Assembly: GCA_004431415.1 (NCBI GenBank)
Contig: QPMI01000524.1
Span: 186,001-250,000, forward strand
DNA from: Cyanophora paradoxa
Taxonomy: Eukaryota > Glaucocystophyceae > Cyanophorales > Cyanophoraceae
Reading direction: 5' to 3'
DNA: 64,000 nucleotides
This document shows, one piece after another, positions 44,231-52,920 of this stretch. Made by a program: the position numbers and the translations under genes. The notes under the pieces are model-generated. The model saw only the letters and a list, made by a program, of their open reading frames with translations, was not told the DNA's origin and did no database searches. How positions within the stretch are numbered: the first letter of the stretch is position 1; every line of letters starts with the position of its first letter.

Positions 44231-44645
44231 ACACCAATTAAATCCGACATTATCCTATCTTATTCAGTCTCGCCACTTCCCTCAATCTTGAATTCTCAGT
44301 CTCCTCAGTGCCAATATGCATAAATCTTTCATAGTTTTTATAACTTTATGCATATCTTTGCACTAACTTTATCCCAATCCTCAGTATCCCCTTGCATAAA
44401 TCTTTAACTTTCCCCCAAAGTTTCCCCCAAACTATGCATAACTTATCATAACTCTATGCATTCCTTTCATAGTAGTATAGCTAGCTCGTTTTCCCGCAAT
44501 GTACCCTCATTTAGTCCTATTTTTTGCATCGGGAACTTGCTCAATAGCATCGGGAACCTCTCGATAGCATCGGGAGCTTCACGATGCCATCGGGGATCGA
44601 TAGAAAAATAAGGTAGTGGACGCAATCGACCCCTCGCAAAATTTG
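44223..44645. repeat. AT-rich left end with short repeats
   Basis: Contains TGCATAAATCTTT-type repeats (about 44318 and 44393) and four ~20 bp tandem units with GCATCGGGA (44526, 44547, 44567, 44586). Three copies of GGTxxTGGACxC lie at 44223, 44612 and 45327, the last two preceded by AAAATAAGGT. No gene. This may be the terminal or regulatory region of the integrated element. Confidence 0.6.
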
Positions 44646-44681
44646 ATGTCAACTTTTTATAAACACTGTCATCCTACGAAA

Positions 44682-45239
44682 ATGCCTTTCACTGTTCAAT
44701 GCATCCCGTTGGCTGAAATGCCACCACTGATTCCCTATCCCATTGTGGGGCAACTTCCCGAACCTGAGACAAAGCAATGCAACCGCTGCAAGGAAACGAA
44801 GCCGGCTTGTGAGTTTGGAGAGAGGAAGCTGAAATCGGGGAACATTACTCTGCAAGCATATTGTGCCCCATGCTACAAAGTCGTTCAAGCCGAACACGTT
44901 TCTAAACGCACCTCAAAGCCAAAGCCTGAAATCGAATCTAAGACGTGCACCAATTGTGAAGAAACTAAGCCAATCTCAGAATTCCACACCAATGCTCATA
45001 CCGCGGATGGGTTCAACTCAGCATGCAAAGAGTGCAAGAATGATTATGCGAAAATGCATGCCGAATCAATGAAGATGTGCCCAAAGATTAACGTCGAATC
45101 TAAGGTCTGTTCAGCCTGCAAGATCGAAAAGCCTGCAAGTGATTATAATAAAAGAAGTACTGCCAAAGATGGTCTATATTCAAAATGTCGCAAGTGTTTC
45201 AATGAGACTCGCAAAAAGCACCCCAAGAACCAATACTAA
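44682..45239 (+). CDS. Small protein with three zinc-knuckle modules
   Basis: About 185 residues from ATG 44682; an ATG at 44646 would add 12. Three related modules have the pattern CxxCxxxKPxxxF followed 15-20 residues later by CxxC: CNRCKETKPACEF, CTNCEETKPISEF and CSACKIEKPASDY. Each should bind one zinc ion. Modules of this type are common in phages and large DNA viruses, often ahead of HNH/endonuclease VII nuclease domains, but no nuclease domain is seen here. It is the leftmost viral gene. A role in nucleic acid binding is inferred. Confidence 0.7.
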   Translation: MPFTVQCIPLAEMPPLIPYPIVGQLPEPETKQCNRCKETKPACEFGERKLKSGNITLQAYCAPCYKVVQAEHVSKRTSKPKPEIESKTCTNCEETKPISEFHTNAHTADGFNSACKECKNDYAKMHAESMKMCPKINVESKVCSACKIEKPASDYNKRSTAKDGLYSKCRKCFNETRKKHPKNQY

Positions 45240-45433
45240 TTTTCGAGGCTGATGTTCCCTATTTTTTGTGCATCGTGATCGGCGATGCCATCGAGAAAAG
45301 TACATATGTACATATTCGAAAAATAAGGTGGTGGACACCGATACACCCATTGGAGAGAAAAGCCCCGCCCACTATGCAAGATACATGCAAACAACATGCG
45401 TCACAGCAAAATAAAGAACCCTTCTCCTCCAAT
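45240..45433. other. Viral intergenic region with repeated motif
   Basis: Between two genes that converge. Contains the third GGTGGTGGACACC copy (45327) and GATGCCATCGAG, related to the GCATCGGGA repeats on the left. Possible transcription end signals; none is clear. Confidence 0.4.
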
Positions 45434-46279
45434 TTATGGTAGGGGATCGCTACCACCGATCGGATTGTATAAATTTGTTGTCAGGTATTGACCATATCTG
45501 TTAGCCGTTGCAATTGCATCGTTTCTTTCGGCATACATAATGACTGTGAATGTTCCTTGTTGTGTAGCCCGAATTATGTACTCATTATCTTGCGTATCCA
45601 AGAGAGGCAAGGAATGGAAAGCAAGACCGAAATTATCAACTGGGACTATTTGAACAGTAATACGTGGTCTTGATCCATCGGTTCTTCTACATAATGCGTA
45701 AATATCGGCAGGGAGCGTTTCAGTGTACCTATAATGATTTCCCAAAGGTTCTAATACATCCATAACAGCAGTTTGAAGGTTTATAATAATTGTATTAATT
45801 TTAATGATGTAAGGTTCATTCATACCTGGGCAATATGTCCTAATACGTGTGTTCTCATCATCGGGATTTGGTTGATCATTAACCAATAGAGGCGCTCCAA
45901 TGATACCACCCACTCTTAGACCATCACCAATGTAAGCGCCTCCCGATCTACATTTAATCGCTCCGTTTCTCGATTCATAAGCAAAGTTAGTAACCTTGTT
46001 ATCATCGTTATAACTGTCGGGATCTCCATAAAAAGCGTTAAAGTTTGCATTTGTAACAAGAAGTTTCGTAGTTTTCACGATTCCGTTATTTTTGTCACAT
46101 CTTAACTCTTTCAGTCGCAATTTATGCGTATCACCAAAAGTATTAAGAGTAGGTGCAAGTTCGGTAGATTCGAGACCATCGACATTATCGATAACAGCGT
46201 GTTGTAACACGTGATTAGCCGGCGCGGCTAATGAAAGTTGCGCTGTTAAGATACGCTCAGGTGGAGCGGGTGCCGCCAT
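45434..46279 (-). CDS. Adhesin-family virion protein A
   Basis: 281 residues. The N-terminal ~60 residues hold the module shared with the three similar minus-strand proteins downstream in coordinates: HAVIDNVDGLESTE, LRLKELRCDKNNGIVKTTKL and VTNANFN. A second shared motif (RSGGAYIGDGLRVGG) follows at about residue 115. The C-terminal half resembles protein B (FTVIMYAERNDAIATA against YDILIFGMRTDPAAVAA) and differs from the C1q-type ends of D and E. I infer that the common N-terminus docks to the virion and the C-terminus is exposed. No signal peptide or membrane segment. AT-rich TAATATATTAAA just upstream may be its promoter. Confidence 0.65.
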   Translation of the reverse strand: MAAPAPPERILTAQLSLAAPANHVLQHAVIDNVDGLESTELAPTLNTFGDTHKLRLKELRCDKNNGIVKTTKLLVTNANFNAFYGDPDSYNDDNKVTNFAYESRNGAIKCRSGGAYIGDGLRVGGIIGAPLLVNDQPNPDDENTRIRTYCPGMNEPYIIKINTIIINLQTAVMDVLEPLGNHYRYTETLPADIYALCRRTDGSRPRITVQIVPVDNFGLAFHSLPLLDTQDNEYIIRATQQGTFTVIMYAERNDAIATANRYGQYLTTNLYNPIGGSDPLP

Positions 46280-46298
46280 TTAATATATTAAAACATAA

Positions 46299-47141
46299 TT
46301 ATGGTGTGGGATCACCTGGGAACGGATCATCGTAGAAGTTATTTAGGTTGTTATCGGGATTGAGACCACGTGTAGCCGCCACAGCCGCTGGATCTGTTCG
46401 CATTCCGAAAATGAGAATATCATAACCTCCTACTTCTGTCGTCCAAACATTAAACGTAGCGGGGTTCTGGTTGTCGAATTCCACCCAACCTCTACCGCGT
46501 CCGATTCCCTGAACAAAGAAAGTATAAGCTGGTCCGATAATACCATTTTGTGAGCGACATATGGAAGCAATAGATTTAGGAATAGCAATATTTGGTAATA
46601 ACCAATTTCCCATAATTCCATCGGGTTGTGTTGCATTTACGTTATCTACCCCAACTCTGACCATTCCAAACACGTAAGGATAGTCTCCACATGGAGTGTA
46701 CATACGGATACGTTGCGGATTGTCCGCATTCTCAGGTAGAGTATCGGGAATATCGGTGACAGCAACGGAGGATGCAAGCATACCCGACACACGACAACCG
46801 CCACCAATAACAGCGCCTCCCGATCGGACAACAGCGGCGGCACGTTCTCCGTCAAAATCTAACGTTCTAATATCCACACCCCATGCGTCAGGTTGCCCAA
46901 TACCCGCGTTAAAATTCGCATTTGTTACAAGAAGCTGAGTAGTTTTAACCACTCCTGAATTCTTGTCGGCGCGTAGTTCTTTCACACGTATCATACTGTT
47001 TTTATCGAATGCATTCGTGGAATTAGCGCGTTCCGTAGATTCCACACCTCGGATTTCGTCGGCTACCTCATGTTGTCGAAAGTGAACCGCGGGTGATCCC
47101 AAAGCATAAACAGGTAATTGCACACGATTGTATTCGCCCAT
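46299..47141 (-). CDS. Adhesin-family virion protein B
   Basis: 280 residues from the ATG at 47141, chosen because it matches the N-terminal length of the paralogues. An upstream ATG at 47180 adds 13 and overlaps the stop of the small gene before it (ATGA). Shared features: HEVADEIRGVESTE, MIRVKELRADKNSGVVKTTQL, VTNANFN and RSGGAVIGGGCRVSG. The C-terminus aligns with protein A but not with D or E. Function in host attachment is inferred from the family layout. Confidence 0.65.
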   Translation of the reverse strand: MGEYNRVQLPVYALGSPAVHFRQHEVADEIRGVESTERANSTNAFDKNSMIRVKELRADKNSGVVKTTQLLVTNANFNAGIGQPDAWGVDIRTLDFDGERAAAVVRSGGAVIGGGCRVSGMLASSVAVTDIPDTLPENADNPQRIRMYTPCGDYPYVFGMVRVGVDNVNATQPDGIMGNWLLPNIAIPKSIASICRSQNGIIGPAYTFFVQGIGRGRGWVEFDNQNPATFNVWTTEVGGYDILIFGMRTDPAAVAATRGLNPDNNLNNFYDDPFPGDPTP

Positions 47142-47176
47142 TGCTTCTTTTACTAAGAAGGAAAGAAAAATAATGT

Positions 47177-47443
47177 TCATTGCTCTTCTGTGACATTGTT
47201 ATACTCGATGCCTTTCTTTACAGTTCCCCTTTGGAATGCCTGTAATACAATGGCTTCCTTCGAGGTTGGTATCTGAACTCCTGCTGAAATACAAGAGTGG
47301 ATCTCTTTCTGAACAATCTCATCAATTGCAATTCTTGCTCTGTTGTGGGCAGCATTATCAATCCAATCCTGAACAGAAGCAGCACAGTATTCCATTCCCA
47401 ACTTCTCAATATCAGATAGAACTACTTGGTATATATTTGACAT
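47177..47443 (-). CDS. Small viral protein of unknown function
   Basis: 88 residues, mostly helical by composition (VLSDIEKLGMEYC, NRARIAIDEIVQKEI). No cysteine pattern or membrane segment. It sits inside the adhesin block and its stop overlaps the alternative start of protein B by the ATGA arrangement. Upstream on its strand is ATTTTCTCTCTATTAAG, similar to the ATTTTCTCC motif before three plus-strand genes. Confidence 0.55.
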   Translation of the reverse strand: MSNIYQVVLSDIEKLGMEYCAASVQDWIDNAAHNRARIAIDEIVQKEIHSCISAGVQIPTSKEAIVLQAFQRGTVKKGIEYNNVTEEQ

Positions 47444-47464
47444 CTCTACTTAATAGAGAGAAAA

Positions 47465-48484
47465 TTATGTTATACTTAGAAGTTCACCTGTGAAAAGTGT
47501 TCTACTTGAATAACTACCTGTGGAACCTGTGACAAGTGTTACATACTCACCAGCAGGAACATTGATAATTGCACTGAGAGTAAGAGGTTTGGTTGTGATA
47601 GTGGAATTAGCTTCTACTGAAATGTTAACTCCATTGGGTAAAAGATTATTTTTCAGAAAACTTAGACTTATTGCAGCACTTGTTGTTGAATTGGTATATG
47701 CTGTAAATCTATAATCACCTGCAACAGGAGCTGTAAACCTTCCATTAGTAACATCGAATGACCCTGTATTATTTATCAAAACGGTTGTCCAATTGATCAG
47801 AGCGGCTGCACTTGTAGCAACATGAGTATATCCAAGTTGAACAGAAAATCGTGGCTGAGAAACATATTTTAAATAGCTTGAATTCAGAGTCAAACGATTG
47901 GCTTCCAGTGTTGCAAAAAGATCACTGTTACGTTTTAACAGCAGATTAACATCTGCTCCTGTATCTATTTCAGGAGTGACCACCTTGGTTGATGCTGTTA
48001 TTATTGATTCTGTGGAATTGGGAATACTAATTCCAGCATTTGCTGTTACCAATCCTGTAAATGTGCTTGTTCCTGTTATGCTTACTTGATTGGCTGTAAG
48101 GGTTCCATCAATCCTTGCCCCATCTCCAATATAAGCGCCTCCACTTCTTACTACAAGAGCTGAGTTATTGATGGTGTTGTCAAAGGTAACAATCTTTGGT
48201 GTGGTGAACCCTCCCACATCATCATAAATTGCTGAATCTGATACAATCTGACCTGATTGAACTTGGTTCTTGTTTGAGACTATTAGACCTGTGGTTCTCA
48301 CCTTGCCTGCATTTCGATCACATCGAATTTCTTTGCATCTGATCACAGAATGTTGAGAGAATGAATCGGCTCCTGTGGTCTCTGTGCAAATGAAACCTGG
48401 GGTAGCATCTGTTACTGTATGGTTGAGTTGATGCAATTTCGGCGCTGCATAACAGAAAACAGGAACAGCTATTTGTGTAGACAT
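47465..48484 (-). CDS. Adhesin-family virion protein D with C1q-like domain
   Basis: 339 residues. The N-terminal module has HTVTDATPGFICTE, VIRCKEIRCDRNAGKVRTTG and VSNKNQV. RSGGAYIGDGARIDGTLTAN follows at about residue 113. The C-terminal ~135 residues fit a C1q/TNF-like jelly roll: the core NGRFTAPVAGDYRFTAY, the strand AISLSFLKNN and a final LVTGS...FTGELLSI. C1q-type domains form trimers and bind glycans or proteins, so this should be a trimeric receptor-binding protein. Middle residues carry a short helical stretch. The domain call is by eye. Confidence 0.72.
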   Translation of the reverse strand: MSTQIAVPVFCYAAPKLHQLNHTVTDATPGFICTETTGADSFSQHSVIRCKEIRCDRNAGKVRTTGLIVSNKNQVQSGQIVSDSAIYDDVGGFTTPKIVTFDNTINNSALVVRSGGAYIGDGARIDGTLTANQVSITGTSTFTGLVTANAGISIPNSTESIITASTKVVTPEIDTGADVNLLLKRNSDLFATLEANRLTLNSSYLKYVSQPRFSVQLGYTHVATSAAALINWTTVLINNTGSFDVTNGRFTAPVAGDYRFTAYTNSTTSAAISLSFLKNNLLPNGVNISVEANSTITTKPLTLSAIINVPAGEYVTLVTGSTGSYSSRTLFTGELLSIT

Positions 48485-48506
48485 TCTTTATATTATACAA
48501 ACAATA

Positions 48507-49571
48507 TTATGTAGCACTTACCAGGTAAACCAACAAGATGTGATTGCTTGGAAAGTCAATACTACCTAACATACAGTAAATTTGAAGACTGTCTCCCATG
48601 GTGAGGGTAATAAGAGCTTCGTAGCACATCTGATTCCTGCTTGATTGACTTGCATATGAAAGAATCTGATTTGTATTGTTTCCGTTTATTCTTAGTCCAA
48701 TCTGGGTCAAGGAGGCAGTTGCAGTATTGTCTTCCGTAATTGTAAAATAGACCCTATAAACTCCTGAAACAGGGGCTGTAAATGTTGCTGGATACAGTTT
48801 GTCAAAATGACCCTCATTATTCACAAGATATGTTCCAACTGGAAAAGGAAGTGTTGGGGTGCCGGAACTAACACTTGTTCCAAAAATCTGAGCGTTTGCT
48901 TGTTGTCCTGAAATACACATTCTTGGGCAATAGCTGCGTTTAAGACCACTGTTTGTTGGAAATGTGATTGCTTTCAGATCTGTTATTGTCTTTTCGAGAG
49001 TGAAAATGATATCTCCGTTTCGTTTATAATTCACATTTGCATCTGTCCCATTATCCATCTCAGGTGCATTAACTCTTGTAGTAGCTATTCGAGTAACATA
49101 GTTAACATCTCCTGAGAGACCACCATTAAAGGTCATCAATCCTGTGAATACACTTGTCCCACTCACATTTAATTGGTTTGCTGTAACAGTTCCTGCTACA
49201 TTTGCTCCATCTCCAATGTAGGCTCCTCCACTCTTGACTACAAGAGCAGAATTATTACTTGTGTTACCAAAAGTAACTATCTGAGCTGTGGTAAATCCAC
49301 CCACATTATCATATATTGCTGAATCGGGGATTACTTGACCTGCTTGAACCTGATTTTTATTGGAGATAATAATACCTGTGGTTCTTATCTTGCCTCCATT
49401 TCGATCACATCGAATTTCTTTCACTCTCAGTATATTGCCTTCTGTGAAAGAGGTATTGCTTGATGTCTCAGTGCAAATATTTCCGGGTGTAGAGTCTATT
49501 ACCTCATGAGAGGTGCTATGAAGTGATTTTGCTGCAAGTTCATAGTTTGGGATTTCTAATAGAGAGGTCAT
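48507..49571 (-). CDS. Adhesin-family virion protein E with C1q-like domain
   Basis: 354 residues and the closest relative of protein D: HEVIDSTPGNICTE, ILRVKEIRCDRNGGKIRTTG, VSNKNQVQAGQVIPDSAIYD (nearly identical in D) and KSGGAYIGDGANVAGTVTAN. The C-terminal domain again looks C1q-like: YPATFTAPVSGVYRVYFTI, TQIGLRINGNNTNQ and a last strand HILLVYLVSA. The N-terminal halves of D and E are much more alike than the C-terminal halves. This fits a conserved virion anchor with fast-changing tips. Confidence 0.72.
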   Translation of the reverse strand: MTSLLEIPNYELAAKSLHSTSHEVIDSTPGNICTETSSNTSFTEGNILRVKEIRCDRNGGKIRTTGIIISNKNQVQAGQVIPDSAIYDNVGGFTTAQIVTFGNTSNNSALVVKSGGAYIGDGANVAGTVTANQLNVSGTSVFTGLMTFNGGLSGDVNYVTRIATTRVNAPEMDNGTDANVNYKRNGDIIFTLEKTITDLKAITFPTNSGLKRSYCPRMCISGQQANAQIFGTSVSSGTPTLPFPVGTYLVNNEGHFDKLYPATFTAPVSGVYRVYFTITEDNTATASLTQIGLRINGNNTNQILSYASQSSRNQMCYEALITLTMGDSLQIYCMLGSIDFPSNHILLVYLVSAT

Positions 49572-49596
49572 CTTTGTAATAGTGTGAGAATCTTTA

Positions 49597-52500
49597 TTAT
49601 GCTGATGCTATCCAATGGATTGCAATTTGAAGCCACTGTGGTTGAATGGTTACCCATCCTGCTGCCCAAATAACAAGATTGATTGTGGTAGAGGTTGTTG
49701 AGTTGCTTGATATTCCTATTTTATAATCGATTTCCACATTTGTTGCAGGTAGTCCCTGCAATGTTACAACAACAGATGGAGCAGATGCAAAGGCAGGACT
49801 CCAATTTAATGTAATGCTATGGTTTTGCCTTGCTGAACTGCCCCCAATTTGAGGATTCGCAATTGTCATTTCATGTCTCCCTTTTCTAATCAGGTTATCA
49901 AGCATGTATTGAGGAGCCAGCTTAGTAACCTTTGAATTGTCCCGAGGATCCATGACCCACATTTCTCTTGCATATGCATTTCCACGAACAAGTAGGGTTT
50001 TATCCTGATAGTAAGATATAGAGTTAGTAGAAAGGGTTGAATTGTGGAAATTCCAAATAACAGGAGGATCAGGCATAATATATGGGTCATAATCGAGAAA
50101 GTAACCTGATCCAATGAGAAGGTTTGCATTTGCAGTGATATTATTTGCTGTAAAGGGATCGAGGGTGGGTTTATTGGTCAGGTCATTGTAGTTGCCCGAA
50201 AATAAAGCGGGTTTGTTATAGATATCTGTATTCCAATCATGCGTATGTGCAAAATCTGTAATATCTGCTTTGACATGAGTGTGTGCAAAATCTGTAATCT
50301 CACTCTTGACATGAGTGTGTGCAAAATCTGTAATCTCACTCTTGACATGAGTGTGTGCAAAATCTGTAATCTGTGACTTTGTGTGAGTGTGTGCGAAATC
50401 TGTGATTTCAGATTTAAAATGAGTGTGAGCGAAATTCGTAATATCTGCTCTTGTGTGGGTGTGTGCAAAATCTGTTATCTGGGATTTTGTGTGAGTGTGT
50501 GCGAAATCTGTGATCTCTGCTCTTGTGTGGGTGTGTGATCTATTATTCAGATCAAGGAAGCTACCTGAATATGCAACAGGGTGTAGATTAGATGGGGTGG
50601 GTTTATTAATTAGATCATTATAATCTCCTGTGAAAGATATGATTTTCAGTTCACCTCTTCCTACATAATCAGAGGGAAGATCAATCTTAATGGGCATAAT
50701 AGCTGGATCATCTGGGATCTCATACTCACCTCCTGGATGAACAACGGGAAAGGTTTGATTACATTCAGTATGGACAAAAAAGTTGCATGCCGTTACTGTT
50801 CCATCAATAATCCCACCTGTTAGCGGAAGGTAATCCCCTGTCACACCAATATTTAAGCCTCCTATGATTACATTCAGCTCTGTTTCATCTATGTAGTTTT
50901 GGGCTTGTAGGTAATCTTCTGTTACAACTCTTGAAATATTCTCATTGTGAATGTTTTTCGCTGAGGCTCTCTGATTGATTTCTAAGACCCCCTCACCGAC
51001 TCCACCATTATAATTTGTTTTTATCCATGCGACCTCGCATTGTTTATAATCGTCCCGGTTCCCTAAAAGTGCATCTGGTAACAGTCTCTCTCTGCTGAAT
51101 ATTAATTTTGGTCTTGATCCATCCAAATCGCTCACATCAGTAACATTAATTTGGATTGCTGCGTTTTTATCATCATAGTTTGCCGGATCTGATGGTAAAG
51201 ATAATAAACCTCCTGTCATTGGGACATCATCGGCGTAGTAGTTGGTTAAGTAAATTCCCGGTTTTGTATCTTTAATTTCAATACCACCACCAAGTGGTAA
51301 TATTACATTTCTTGTGGGTGGGCGAATGTATAATTCGCCTTCCATTGTGGTTCCTGCATCTATTCCCCTGCGATTTACGTAATAATCATTTAATTGTAAT
51401 CTTTCTTCTATGTTAATATTTCTATAAAGACTTACACCATGTTTAAAATCTGTTAATACATTTCCTGCTGATGCAAACGTAGGCTGTTCGTCAATTTCGT
51501 CCCAATTATGCCTATGATCTGCTGGTGGAAATTCAGGAGGGAAGTTATCGAGATCTCCCCAATCGTGCCTATGCTCTGTGGGTGGGAATCTTTCCGGTTT
51601 GTTTAGAATGTCTTCCCATTCGTGTTCGTGGGGATCTGGTGGGAATGTGTCAGGTTTATTAATAATATCCCTCCAATCTACGGTAAAATCGAAAAATCCC
51701 GGTTGTAATCCGTCTGGTAATAACTCTTCATCTGGTATATGTGGCTGTTCGTAATCTATGTTTGGCGGGTCTAATCCATGTGGTAATAGTTGTTCATCGA
51801 AAGGTTCGTAACGATCATACAATATATGGTTAGGATCAAATCCAACCGGCAATTCTTCCACGTTCTCACATTCTTTATGTTCAAGAGGTATAACATTAAT
51901 ATCTGGTGCTAAGAGTTCCTCAGCGGGCGGAATGTACTCTGTAAATACCGGTTTGTTTCTTACTTTTTCCCAACTCACAATGTGTTGACCAAAAGCAAGG
52001 TTCTCATCTGCTGTGTATTCTCTACCGGGTTGTTTCTTTGGTGTCAGATCTGGCGGATCCCATGGGAGAGGAAATGGAACCGGAGTAGGTCCGTAATGCT
52101 CTATGATCTCTCTTATGGTCTTTTCACTAACAAGCCGTTCCCCATTTGCATAAACATTACTACCATGAATATTTCGCCATTGTCGTGTTCTAATACCAAG
52201 GTCTTTCGTATTGGTTACCAAAGGTAAAAGGTGGCGATCCATTTCGACAAGATCGGGGTGTAAATGAATAGCTACTGGTTGACTGGGGCTACTGTCGACT
52301 GTGATCGAATCTTTTTCTTTGGAAGTATCTGGTGGAAGACTGAAACCAAACAGTGCATTAGTGTTTGAATTGGTGACAATGTCCTGCGGGTAAACATTGT
52401 TGGTGTGGCGAATCTGATTCTCTTCACCATGCGGGGCTACCTGTAATATCTTGGGAATTTGTGCTATCGAATTTGATCCTTCATTATAGATTCTCAAACC

Positions 52501-52872
52501 GCTACGATGTACTCCCTTTTCATCCTGGACATTGAAAACCAAACGTCCGCTATCATAACGTGTGGGAATATCGGGATGCGTGCTGCTCGCTTTCAGTTTT
52601 CGGGGTTTACTCCGGGTTGCTTTGATTTCAGCGACTTGATTGGCTTTCACATTGCCCAAACTGAATGCAATGCTCACATCTTCCTTCTCGGGATCCGTTT
52701 GATTCAATGATAAAGCATGTGATCTCGATTGAGTTTTCAAGAGCTTATCTGAGCTGTGGTCAATTGCAATCGATCCACTCACTTTCATGTTATCAAAATT
52801 CACGTGCTTGGAATCTCCACCTCCTCCATTACCTTGTATGGTTTGAAGGTCGTTTGGGTAAAAGAAGCTCAT
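49597..52872 (-). CDS. Giant fibre protein with HxH repeats and H-type lectin-like tip
   Basis: 1091 residues, the largest gene in the window. The N-terminal ~260 residues resemble phage fibre bases (LGIRTRQWRNIHGSNVYANG). Residues about 321-391 hold four repeats of EELLPxGLDPxxIxY type, and 394-457 hold W.DI.NKP.FPP..H.H repeats. Residues about 781-877 hold eight or nine 12-residue repeats of the form FAHTHTKSQITD. HxH motifs on trimeric fibres can bind metal ions along the axis. The last ~95 residues (SPAFASAPSVVVTLQG ... WLQIAIHWIASA) resemble an H-type lectin domain, a sugar-binding fold. Likely a long trimeric attachment fibre. No such domain order is known to me in this virus group. Confidence 0.75.
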   Translation of the reverse strand: MSFFYPNDLQTIQGNGGGGDSKHVNFDNMKVSGSIAIDHSSDKLLKTQSRSHALSLNQTDPEKEDVSIAFSLGNVKANQVAEIKATRSKPRKLKASSTHPDIPTRYDSGRLVFNVQDEKGVHRSGLRIYNEGSNSIAQIPKILQVAPHGEENQIRHTNNVYPQDIVTNSNTNALFGFSLPPDTSKEKDSITVDSSPSQPVAIHLHPDLVEMDRHLLPLVTNTKDLGIRTRQWRNIHGSNVYANGERLVSEKTIREIIEHYGPTPVPFPLPWDPPDLTPKKQPGREYTADENLAFGQHIVSWEKVRNKPVFTEYIPPAEELLAPDINVIPLEHKECENVEELPVGFDPNHILYDRYEPFDEQLLPHGLDPPNIDYEQPHIPDEELLPDGLQPGFFDFTVDWRDIINKPDTFPPDPHEHEWEDILNKPERFPPTEHRHDWGDLDNFPPEFPPADHRHNWDEIDEQPTFASAGNVLTDFKHGVSLYRNINIEERLQLNDYYVNRRGIDAGTTMEGELYIRPPTRNVILPLGGGIEIKDTKPGIYLTNYYADDVPMTGGLLSLPSDPANYDDKNAAIQINVTDVSDLDGSRPKLIFSRERLLPDALLGNRDDYKQCEVAWIKTNYNGGVGEGVLEINQRASAKNIHNENISRVVTEDYLQAQNYIDETELNVIIGGLNIGVTGDYLPLTGGIIDGTVTACNFFVHTECNQTFPVVHPGGEYEIPDDPAIMPIKIDLPSDYVGRGELKIISFTGDYNDLINKPTPSNLHPVAYSGSFLDLNNRSHTHTRAEITDFAHTHTKSQITDFAHTHTRADITNFAHTHFKSEITDFAHTHTKSQITDFAHTHVKSEITDFAHTHVKSEITDFAHTHVKADITDFAHTHDWNTDIYNKPALFSGNYNDLTNKPTLDPFTANNITANANLLIGSGYFLDYDPYIMPDPPVIWNFHNSTLSTNSISYYQDKTLLVRGNAYAREMWVMDPRDNSKVTKLAPQYMLDNLIRKGRHEMTIANPQIGGSSARQNHSITLNWSPAFASAPSVVVTLQGLPATNVEIDYKIGISSNSTTSTTINLVIWAAGWVTIQPQWLQIAIHWIASA

Positions 52873-52920
52873 CCCTGTTCATCTACCTATACTGATTTAT
52901 AAAATTCCTGATAGGTAAAG
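52873..52920. promoter_or_regulatory. Divergent promoter between fibre and patatin genes
   Basis: Only 48 bp separate the two start codons. It is AT-rich, with ACTGATTTATAAAATTCCTG in the middle, and must serve both strands. Confidence 0.5.

Noticed and set aside
50240-50530. 36 bp repeats that look like a CRISPR array
   Set aside because: They are continuous in-frame repeats without spacers inside the fibre gene.
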